This document shows, piece after piece, positions 49,119 to 55,850 of a stretch of 64,000 nt of DNA. The position numbers were made by a program, and so were the translations under genes. Positions within the stretch are counted from its first letter, which is position 1. Every line of letters begins with the position of its first letter. The notes below the pieces were generated by a model, which was given only the letters and a program-made list of their open reading frames with translations, was not told where the DNA came from and searched no databases. This stretch comes from Paracraurococcus sp042666655 (GTDB lineage: Bacteria; Pseudomonadota; Alphaproteobacteria; Acetobacterales; Acetobacteraceae), in assembly GCF_042666655.1 (NCBI RefSeq), contig NZ_JBHTDE010000001.1:682001-746000 (forward strand), given 5' to 3'.

Positions 49119-49403
49119 GACATGCTTCGCCGTGGAAACTGTCCACTGCGCTCGCGAGATCGGCAACAGCGCCAGCGGTTGAAATCGGATGTTACAGTTG
49201 ACCTATTCCATAACAGACCGAAATGATGAAACCGTTGTAGATCAGTATCTTATTAAAATGCGAAAAAATTGGGCATTGTCATGTGACCGGCCTGTGACGG
49301 CCGAATTTGCGGCTCTCATGGCATCGCATCCACAGACTTATCCACAGGATCCGTGGAGAACCCCGTCTTGCGGCGAAAAGCCGCGGCGCCCTAATCGCTG
49401 CGC
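49119..49403. promoter_or_regulatory. AT-rich upstream region of uvrC
   Basis: 285 bp of conspicuously AT-rich DNA (lowest GC around 49195-49275, with TATCTTATTAAAATGCG and similar). It holds a 72-codon reading frame (49189-49407) that I do not trust as a gene. It is the probable promoter zone for uvrC and carries a DnaA box. Confidence 0.6.
49338..49346 (+). promoter_or_regulatory. consensus DnaA box
   Basis: TTATCCACA matches the consensus DnaA box exactly, 58 bp before the uvrC start. A weaker variant (GCATCCACA) lies about ten bases upstream. Confidence 0.6.
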
Positions 49404-51293
49404 ATGAGTCAAGTCGAATTCGAGGCAACCGACCCTGCCACCGACCCTCCGGTGATGCAGGGCGTCCGGGTCATCGAGACCGCGCTGGCCACCCTGCCGC
49501 ACACCCCCGGCGTCTATCGCATGCTGGATGCCAAGGGCGACGCGCTCTATGTCGGCAAGGCGCGGGCGCTGCGGAAGCGGGTGGTCGCCTATACCCAGGT
49601 CGCCCGGCTGCCCGAGCGCCTGCGCCGCATGGTGCACGAGACCCGCAGCCTCGAGGTCATCACCACGGCCTCGGAGGCCGAGGCGCTGCTGCTCGAAGCC
49701 AACCTGATCAAGAAGTTGCGGCCGCGCTACAACATCGTCCTGCGCGACGACAAGTCCTATCCCTGGCTGGTCCTGACCGAGGACCACCCCTATCCGCAGA
49801 TCACCAAGCACCGCGGCGAGCGCCGCAAGGGCGCCAGCTACTGGGGCCCCTTCGCCAGCGCCTGGTCGGTCAACCAGACCCTGACCGCGCTGCAGCGGGT
49901 GTTCCTGCTGCGGTCCTGCCGCGACACCGTCTTCGACAGCCGCGACCGGCCCTGCCTGCTGCACCAGATCAAGCGCTGCTCCGCCCCCTGCGTCGAGCGC
50001 ATCAGCCAGGAGGACTATGCCGGGCTGGTGGCCGAGGCGAAGCAATTCCTCTCGGGTGAGACCCCCTCCATCCAGAACGCCCTGGCCAAGGAGATGGAGG
50101 AGGCCGCCGAGAAGCTGGAATTCGAGCGCGCCGCGGCGATCCGCGACCGCATCCGCGGCCTGACCCATGTGCAGGGCCGCGACCGCATCAACATGGAAGG
50201 CCTGGGCGATGCCGACGTGGTGGCGCTGCACCAGATGGCCGGGCAGTCCTGCGTCCAGGTCTTCTTCTTCCGCGGCGGCCGCAACAACGGCAACCGCCCC
50301 TTCTTCCTGAGCAAGGGCGATCAGGGGCCGGAGGAGGTGATGGGCGCCTTCCTCGGCCAGCTCTACGACGACCTGCCGCCGCCGCCGCTGGTGCTGCTCA
50401 GCCATGCGCCGCCCGAGCAGGACCTCATCGCCGAGGCGCTGAGCATCAAGGCCGGCCGCAAGGTCGAGCTCCACCGTCCCCAGCGCGGCGACAAGCGCGC
50501 CGCGGTCGAGCATGCCGAGACCAACGCCCGCGAAGCCCTGGAGCGGAAGATGGCCGAGGGCACGGCGCAGGAGGCGCTGCTGCAGGGCGTCGCCCGGGTC
50601 TTCGACCTGCCCGCCACGCCGGAACGCATCGAGGTCTACGACAACAGCCATATCCAGGGGACCAACGCCTATGGCGTCATGGTCGCCGGCGGCCCCTCGG
50701 GCTTCCTGAAGCAGGCCTACCGCAAGTTCTCCATCAAGGGCGACATCAAGGGCGGCGACGACTTCGCCATGATGCGCGAGGTCTTCGAGCGCCGCTTCGG
50801 CCGCGCCCTGAAGGAGGACCCGGAGCGGGCAGGGGGCTCCTGGCCCGACCTGGTGCTGATCGACGGCGGGCTCGGCCAGCTCAACGCGGTGCGCGACCTC
50901 TTCGCCGAGATGGGCGTGCACGACGTGCCGCTGGTCGCCATCGCCAAGGGCGAGGACCGCAATGCCGGCCGCGAATGGTTCCACCAGCCGGGCAAGCCGC
51001 CCTTCCAGCTGCCGCCGCGCGACCCGGTGCTGTACTACCTGCAGCGGCTGCGCGACGAGGCGCACCGCTTCGCCATCACCACCCACCGCGCCGGCCGGTC
51101 GAAGTCGCTCATCAAGAGCGAGCTGGACGAGATCCCCGGCGTCGGCCCCGCCCTGAAGCGCCGTCTGCTGAACCACTTCGGCAGCGCCCGCGGGGTACGC
51201 AACGCGGCGCTGGACGACCTGGCGAACACGCCGGGGGTGGGGCCTTCGGTGGCGCGGAAGATCCACGACCACTTCCATCCGGGGACCAACTAG
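49404..51293 (+). CDS. uvrC: excinuclease ABC subunit C
   Basis: 629-residue dual-incision nuclease of excision repair. The N-terminal GIY-YIG domain has PHTPGVYRMLDAKGDALYVG. The UVR motif (KLEFERAAAIRDRIRGL, about 230-246) binds UvrB. The RNase H-like 5' nuclease has EVYDNSHIQGTNAYG, and two helix-hairpin-helix motifs end the protein (IPGVGPALKRRLL, TPGVGPSVARKI). It is complete. pgsA follows in the usual alphaproteobacterial order after a short repeat. Confidence 0.97.
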   Translation: MSQVEFEATDPATDPPVMQGVRVIETALATLPHTPGVYRMLDAKGDALYVGKARALRKRVVAYTQVARLPERLRRMVHETRSLEVITTASEAEALLLEANLIKKLRPRYNIVLRDDKSYPWLVLTEDHPYPQITKHRGERRKGASYWGPFASAWSVNQTLTALQRVFLLRSCRDTVFDSRDRPCLLHQIKRCSAPCVERISQEDYAGLVAEAKQFLSGETPSIQNALAKEMEEAAEKLEFERAAAIRDRIRGLTHVQGRDRINMEGLGDADVVALHQMAGQSCVQVFFFRGGRNNGNRPFFLSKGDQGPEEVMGAFLGQLYDDLPPPPLVLLSHAPPEQDLIAEALSIKAGRKVELHRPQRGDKRAAVEHAETNAREALERKMAEGTAQEALLQGVARVFDLPATPERIEVYDNSHIQGTNAYGVMVAGGPSGFLKQAYRKFSIKGDIKGGDDFAMMREVFERRFGRALKEDPERAGGSWPDLVLIDGGLGQLNAVRDLFAEMGVHDVPLVAIAKGEDRNAGREWFHQPGKPPFQLPPRDPVLYYLQRLRDEAHRFAITTHRAGRSKSLIKSELDEIPGVGPALKRRLLNHFGSARGVRNAALDDLANTPGVGPSVARKIHDHFHPGTN

Positions 51294-51307
51294 GCGGCCC
51301 CCGGGGA

Positions 51308-51355
51308 CCACCTGGCTGGCCACCTGGATGGCCACCTGGATGGCCATCTGGATGG
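51308..51355 (+). repeat. 4 x 12-bp tandem repeat upstream of pgsA
   Basis: Four head-to-tail units of CCACCTGGATGG (first unit with C for A at position 10, last with T for C at position 4). They start 14 bp after the uvrC stop codon and end directly before an ATG (51357) that is in frame with pgsA. Confidence 0.95.
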
Positions 51356-51428
51356 AATGTCACGTCCTCGTCGCCGCCCGGGCCATTCCCGCGGCGTCCC
51401 GGGCTTGCCGCGGGGCGGGCGCTCCGCC

Positions 51429-52046
51429 ATGACTGCCCGCCCCATGCCGACCGATCTCCCCAACCTCCTGACGCTCTCGCGCATCGCCGCCATCCCGTTG
51501 CTGGTGGCGCTGGTGGCCCTGCGCACGCCGCTTGGCGATGTCGGGGCCTGCGCGGTCTTCTCCGCCGCCGCCATCACCGATTATTTCGACGGCAAGATCG
51601 CCCGCCAGCGGCAGACCGTCTCCGGCTTCGGCCGCATGCTGGACCCGATCGCCGACAAGCTGCTGGTCGGCGCCGCGCTGATGGTCCTGGCCGGGCACGA
51701 CCGGCTGACCGGCTGGACGCTCTATCCCGCCATCATCATCCTGCTGCGGGAGATCCTGGTCTCCGGCCTGCGGGAATACCTGGCGGGCCTGCGCATCGGC
51801 CTGCCGGTCTCCCGCCTCGCCAAGTGGAAGACCGGGTTCCAGATGGGCGCGCTCGGCACCCTGCTGGGCGGCGACACCGCCGCCGGCGTGCTGCACCTGT
51901 CCTTCCTCCCCGTGTCCAGGATCGGCGAGGCGATGCTTTGGGTCGCCGCCGGGCTGACCCTGGTGACCGGGCGGACCTACCTCGAGGCCGGGCTGCGCCA
52001 CGCGGAAGCCGATCCCGGCCCCAGCCTGCCCGAGACCCGGCCTTGA
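51429..52046 (+). CDS. pgsA: CDP-diacylglycerol-glycerol-3-phosphate phosphatidyltransferase
   Basis: 205-residue membrane enzyme that makes phosphatidylglycerophosphate. The CDP-alcohol phosphotransferase motif DG-x2-AR-x8-G-x3-D-x3-D is intact in DYFDGKIARQ...GFGRMLDPIAD. Several membrane spans follow. I start at 51429 (MTARPMPTDLPNLLTLSRI); an in-frame ATG at 51357, directly after the tandem repeat, would add 24 Arg/Pro-rich residues. A lipoprotein gene separates it from moaD. Confidence 0.95.
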   Translation: MTARPMPTDLPNLLTLSRIAAIPLLVALVALRTPLGDVGACAVFSAAAITDYFDGKIARQRQTVSGFGRMLDPIADKLLVGAALMVLAGHDRLTGWTLYPAIIILLREILVSGLREYLAGLRIGLPVSRLAKWKTGFQMGALGTLLGGDTAAGVLHLSFLPVSRIGEAMLWVAAGLTLVTGRTYLEAGLRHAEADPGPSLPETRP

Positions 52047-52123
52047 GACCGGCACATGGGCAGCGCATCTTCCCGATAGAGTGTCGGCACAGGGCCCCGC
52101 AGCCGGGGCAGCAGGAGTAGGTC

Positions 52124-52846
52124 ATGCGACGGATTGGCGTAACCTCGGCAAGGCTGGCCACGCTGGGCCTGGGGCTGCTGCTCGGTGCCTGCAGCGCCTA
52201 TGACAACTCGACCACCTGGCTGAACAACAGCGGCGTGAAGGCCACCGACGGCATCGCCAATGCCGGCGCCTCGATCGGCATGCCCTGGGGCCGCTCACGC
52301 CCGACCCTGCCGGAGGGCAGCGCCACCATCGCCCGGGTGAGCGGCGCGCCGGTGCAGATGGCGACGCTGACGCCCGAGTCGGGCGATGTCTGGCCGGTGC
52401 CCGAGGCGCCGCGCTCCACCCTGGCCAACCCGGATGCGGCCATGCGCGGCATCCCGACCTACCGGCCGGGCGATTTCGACCGGCCCTCCGCCCCTGCCGG
52501 GCGGTCGCAGTGGCAGCCGACGGACCCGCCGAACCCGGCGCCGCTGCCGCCCAACCTGCGCAGCGGGGCGTCCGCCCCGGGGCCGCGGCTGGACCCGCAG
52601 CCGGTCCCCGGCCCCCAGGCTGTCGCACCGCCGCTGCCCAACGCCAGTGCGCCGCCGCCCCGCCGGGCCGATGGCCGGGTGATCATGCTGCCGCAGGGCG
52701 GCGCCGCGGTGACCAGCGGCGGGACCGACCGCATCCAGGGCTACACGGCGCCGGGCGGCGTCAGCGGCACCGCGGTGATCGACGGCAACACCACGACCCT
52801 GTTCGACCCCAGCGGCCGGATCCAGACCGTCCCGACCCAGCGCTGA
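52124..52846 (+). CDS. Pro-rich putative lipoprotein
   Basis: 240-residue protein with a lipoprotein signal and lipobox LLGAC (Cys at about 23). The mature part is low in structure and rich in Pro, Gly and Ala, with RVIMLPQGGAAVTSGG and an NGNTTTLFDPSGR-like end suggesting a small beta-rich C-terminal motif. I recognise no family. It sits between pgsA and moaD, a pair usually adjacent, so it may be a lineage-specific envelope lipoprotein. Confidence 0.75.
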   Translation: MRRIGVTSARLATLGLGLLLGACSAYDNSTTWLNNSGVKATDGIANAGASIGMPWGRSRPTLPEGSATIARVSGAPVQMATLTPESGDVWPVPEAPRSTLANPDAAMRGIPTYRPGDFDRPSAPAGRSQWQPTDPPNPAPLPPNLRSGASAPGPRLDPQPVPGPQAVAPPLPNASAPPPRRADGRVIMLPQGGAAVTSGGTDRIQGYTAPGGVSGTAVIDGNTTTLFDPSGRIQTVPTQR

Positions 52847-52854
52847 GGACCGGC

Positions 52855-53106
52855 ATGCGGGTCCTCTATTTCGCCTGGCTGCGGCAGAAGGTGGGTGTGG
52901 CGGAGGAGGAGGTCTCCCCGCCGGCCGAGATCCGCGACGTCGCCGGGCTGGTCGCCTGGCTGGCCGGCCGCAGCCCGGGCCATGCCGCCGCCTTCGCCCA
53001 GCCGAAGCAGGTCCGCGCCGCGGTGAACCAGGAATTCGCCAGCCCCGACGCCCCGGTCGGCGCCGCCGACGAGGTCGCGTTCTTCCCCCCGGTGACCGGC
53101 GGGTGA
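52855..53106 (+). CDS. moaD: molybdopterin synthase small subunit
   Basis: 83-residue ubiquitin-like sulfur carrier. The C-terminal FFPPVTGG ends in the Gly-Gly that is thiocarboxylated, and MRVLYFAWLRQKVG begins the fold. With MoaE it converts precursor Z to molybdopterin. The stop overlaps the moaE GTG start. Moco made here could serve the molybdenum hydroxylase downstream. Confidence 0.95.
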   Translation: MRVLYFAWLRQKVGVAEEEVSPPAEIRDVAGLVAWLAGRSPGHAAAFAQPKQVRAAVNQEFASPDAPVGAADEVAFFPPVTGG

Positions 53107-53573
53107 GCGGGTCGGTGACGACCACCGTCCGGGTCCAGGCCGAGCCCTTCGACCTGGCCGCCGAGAGCGCCGCGCTGACCGCCGGGCGGGTCGATGTCGG
53201 CGGGCTGGCCAGCTTCGTCGGGCTCTGCCGGGCGGATGACGGGCTGGCCGCGCTGGTGCTGGAACACTATCCGGGCATGACCGAGCGGGCGATCGCCGGC
53301 ATCGCGGCCGAGGCCTGCGCCCGCTGGCCGCTGACCGGCTGCACCGTCATCCACCGCCATGGCCGGCTGGAGCCGGGGGCGCCGATCGTCCTGGTGCTGA
53401 CCGCCTCCTCCCACCGCACCGCGGCGCTGGAAAGCTGCGCCTTCCTGATCGACTGGCTGAAGACCCGGGCGCCCTTCTGGAAGCGCGAGGAATTCGCCGA
53501 CGGCGCGGAACGTTGGGTCGAGGCCAAGGCCGAGGACGATGCCGCCGCCGCGCGCTGGGGCGCCGCGCCTTGA
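53103..53573 (+). CDS. moaE: molybdopterin synthase catalytic subunit
   Basis: 156-residue catalytic subunit. GGLASFVGLCR replaces the usual GAxxxFxGxVR N-terminal block. Conserved segments are LEHYPGMTE, HRHGRLEPG and LKTRAPFWKREE with the active-site Lys. It starts at a GTG overlapping moaD. Its stop overlaps a TTG that begins the next gene. Confidence 0.95.
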   Translation: MSGSVTTTVRVQAEPFDLAAESAALTAGRVDVGGLASFVGLCRADDGLAALVLEHYPGMTERAIAGIAAEACARWPLTGCTVIHRHGRLEPGAPIVLVLTASSHRTAALESCAFLIDWLKTRAPFWKREEFADGAERWVEAKAEDDAAAARWGAAP

Positions 53574-53938
53574 CCGTCGGGTCCCTGGCGCGGGTGGAAC
53601 TGGCGTGCCGCGACCCCCATCGCCAGCGCGAATTCTTCAGCCGAATCCTCGGCCTCGAGCCGACCGAGCCGGGCAATGCCCTGCGCTTCACCCTGGGCGG
53701 GGTGGAACTGGTGCTGCGGCCGCGCGGCGATGCGCTCTTCGCCTCGGCCCGCGGCGGCGAGGCCGGGACCCTGCTCGCCTTCCCGGTGGCGGATGCCGAG
53801 CTGGAACGCTGGCACCGCCGCATGCTGACCGCCCGGGTCGCGGTGCTGGACGCGCCGGGCCCTTCCGGCGCGCCGCCGCGGCTGCTGCGGGTGGCCGACC
53901 CCGAGGGCAACGTCATCGAGCTTTTCGCCGCGGCGTGA
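53570..53938 (+). CDS. VOC-superfamily (glyoxalase/dioxygenase fold) protein
   Basis: 122-residue protein with paired beta-alpha-beta-beta-beta modules. Marks are LARVELACRDPHRQREFFSRILG and the C-terminal LRVADPEGNVIELF, the usual end of glyoxalase-fold domains with its metal Glu. I chose the TTG at 53570, overlapping the moaE stop (TTGA), because no ATG fits. The metal-binding His of the first module is not clear, so the catalytic status is uncertain. Confidence 0.82.
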   Translation: MTVGSLARVELACRDPHRQREFFSRILGLEPTEPGNALRFTLGGVELVLRPRGDALFASARGGEAGTLLAFPVADAELERWHRRMLTARVAVLDAPGPSGAPPRLLRVADPEGNVIELFAAA

Positions 53939-55269
53939 AGGCCCTGGCGGGGATCGTCCTGGGGGCGGCGCTGCTGGTCTGGCCGGCGGCGCTGAACCGC
54001 TATCCGCTGGTCTTCAGCGATACCGGCGCCCTGCTGGCGCAGACCGTCGAGGGCTGGGCGATCTGGGACAAGCCGCTGGTCTACGGACCGTTGCTGCATG
54101 CCTTCCACTGGCGGATCACGCTCTGGCTGCCGTTGGCGGCGCAGGGGCTGGTGCTGTCCTGGCTGCTCTGGCTGGTGCAGCGCAGCCTCGGCGGCGTCGG
54201 GCCGGGCCGGCATGTCCTGCTGTGTGCCGGGCTGGCGGCGGCGACCGCGGCGCCCTGGTTCGCCGCGCTGCTGCTGCCGGACTGGCTGGCGCCGGCCCTG
54301 GTGCTGGCGATCTTCCTGCTGGGCTTCGCCGAGGCCGGGCTCGGCCGGGTGGAACGCGCCGCACTCGCCCTGCTGGTGCTGCTCGCCGCCGCCGCGCACC
54401 TGTCCCACCTGCCGGTCGCCGCCGCCCTGGTGCTGCTGGTGCTGGCGGTTCGGCGGGCCTTGCGGCCGGCGCTGCGCTGCGCGTGGCCGCTGGCCGGCGC
54501 CGTGGCGCTGCTGCTGGCGACCAATGCCTGGTCCCAGGGGCGCTGGGCGGTCTCGCCGTATGGCGCGGTCTTCGCGCTCGCCCGACTGACCGCCGATGGC
54601 CCGGCGGCGCGCACCATCGAAGCCCGCTGCCCCGCGGCCGGTTGGCATCTGTGCCGCTGGGCCGGGCGGCTGCCCGCCGACAGCGACGATTTCCTCTGGT
54701 CGGGCAGCGGCCCGGTCTGGGCGGCACGGACCGATGGCGCGCAGCCCGGTGGGCCGATTTCCCTGGCGCCGGAGGCCGCCGCGATCCTGGCGGAGACGCT
54801 GCGGCGGGAGCCGCTCGGCGTGCTGCGGGCCGCGGCGGGCAATGCCTGGCGGCAGCTCGGCATGGCCCGGGTCGGCGACACGCTGGGGCCGGAGAACCTG
54901 CAGGCCTCCGTCGCCCGGCAGCTGGCGCTGGGCTTCCCGCCGGCCGAGCAGGCCCGCTTCGCCGCCTCGCTGCAGGCGCAGGGGCGGCTGGGGCCGGCCG
55001 CGGCGCCCTTCCTGCTGCTGCATCCGCTGGTGCTGCTGCTGGGGGCGGCGGGGACGCTGCTGGCCTGGCGGCGGGCGGCCGGGATGCGCCCGCTTGGGCT
55101 GGTGCTCTGCGTGCTGGTCGGCATCACCGCCAATGCCGCGGCGACCGGGGCGCTGTCCGGGCCGCATGACCGCTACCAGGCGCGGATCGCCTGGCTGCTG
55201 CCGCTGGCGGCGCTGCTGGCCGGCCCGCTTGCCCGGCGCGACGACGCCGGGAAAGGCGCCCCGGCGTGA
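53935..55269 (+). CDS. polytopic membrane protein of unknown function
   Basis: 444-residue protein with about nine to ten hydrophobic spans, starting at a GTG overlapping the VOC gene. The N-terminal loop has NRYPLVFSDTGALLAQ and DKPLVYGPLLHAFHWR. A large periplasmic loop (about residues 205-300) contains two Cys. The C-terminal part reads GPHDRYQARIAWLLPLAALL. The layout is like GT-C glycosyltransferases or O-antigen-type membrane proteins, but no catalytic motif is certain. Function unknown. Confidence 0.82.
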   Translation: MKALAGIVLGAALLVWPAALNRYPLVFSDTGALLAQTVEGWAIWDKPLVYGPLLHAFHWRITLWLPLAAQGLVLSWLLWLVQRSLGGVGPGRHVLLCAGLAAATAAPWFAALLLPDWLAPALVLAIFLLGFAEAGLGRVERAALALLVLLAAAAHLSHLPVAAALVLLVLAVRRALRPALRCAWPLAGAVALLLATNAWSQGRWAVSPYGAVFALARLTADGPAARTIEARCPAAGWHLCRWAGRLPADSDDFLWSGSGPVWAARTDGAQPGGPISLAPEAAAILAETLRREPLGVLRAAAGNAWRQLGMARVGDTLGPENLQASVARQLALGFPPAEQARFAASLQAQGRLGPAAAPFLLLHPLVLLLGAAGTLLAWRRAAGMRPLGLVLCVLVGITANAAATGALSGPHDRYQARIAWLLPLAALLAGPLARRDDAGKGAPA

Positions 55270-55712
55270 CCTCGCGCCACGGGCTCGAGATCCGCGCCGC
55301 CGCAGCGGCCGAGGCGCCCGGCCTCGCGGTGCTGCTGGGCGCCGCCGGGCATGTCATCGACCCGCGCGAGCTGGCAACACGGCTTGATGCGATCCGCCAG
55401 GGGCCGGGCATCGCGCTGGTCGCGCTGGAATGGGGCCCGCCCAGCGGCCTGGTGGTGCTGCACTGGTACCGCCGGCTGGAGGAGGCGCGCCCCGTCGCCC
55501 AGGTCACCACGCTGCTGGTCGGCACCGAGGAGCGGCGCCGCGGCATCGGCCGGCTGCTGGTCAAGGCGGCGGCGCAGGCGGCGCGCAATGCCGGCTGCGG
55601 GATGCTGGAATTGGCGGCGCCGGAGTCGCCGGAGCTGGCGGCCTTCTGCCTGGCCACAGGCTTCATCCCGGCCGGGCCGCGTTTCCTGCGGCCGCTGCGC
55701 AAGGCGGGGTAG
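55266..55712 (+). CDS. GNAT-family N-acetyltransferase
   Basis: 148-residue acetyltransferase. The acetyl-CoA-binding motif A is visible as VTTLLVGTEERRRGIGRLLV, followed by AAQAARNAGCGMLELAA and FCLATGFIPAG. It starts at a GTG overlapping the membrane protein gene, the last of five coupled genes. The substrate is unknown. The structured repeat copy B begins at its stop codon. Confidence 0.88.
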   Translation: MTSRHGLEIRAAAAAEAPGLAVLLGAAGHVIDPRELATRLDAIRQGPGIALVALEWGPPSGLVVLHWYRRLEEARPVAQVTTLLVGTEERRRGIGRLLVKAAAQAARNAGCGMLELAAPESPELAAFCLATGFIPAGPRFLRPLRKAG

Positions 55713-55850
55713 CAAGGCCAGGGAGGAGGCATCCTCCCTGGACCCTCCTTTAATGTTGTGGGTTGGCACCCGCCGCGCGGTGGGGCCAAGCCCACAAAAA
55801 GGAAGGGTGGGGTTTGGGGAGGGAATGCTTTTCCCTCCCCAACCTTCCTT
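55712..55850. repeat. structured dispersed repeat, copy B
   Basis: Homologous to 16591-16733. Three hairpins: CCAGGGAGGA/TCCTCCCTGG (55718-55727 and 55732-55741, perfect, loop GGCA); GTGGGTTGG/CCAAGCCCAC arms (55758-55766, 55786-55795) with an inner CACC/GGTG stem; and TTGGGGAGGGAA/TTCCCTCCCCAA (55814-55825, 55831-55842, perfect 12 bp, loop TGCTT). It exactly fills the gap between two convergent genes. Confidence 0.9.

Noticed and set aside
49119..49403. Chromosomal replication origin
   Set aside because: One consensus DnaA box and an AT-rich stretch are not enough; dnaA, hemE, parAB and similar origin neighbours are absent.
49189..49407. 72-codon frame upstream of uvrC
   Set aside because: It crosses the AT-rich promoter zone and DnaA box and runs into the uvrC start; no ribosome-binding site or recognisable motif.
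51308..51355. CRISPR or phage attachment site
   Set aside because: Contiguous 12-bp units without spacers are a simple tandem repeat, and no integrase is near.
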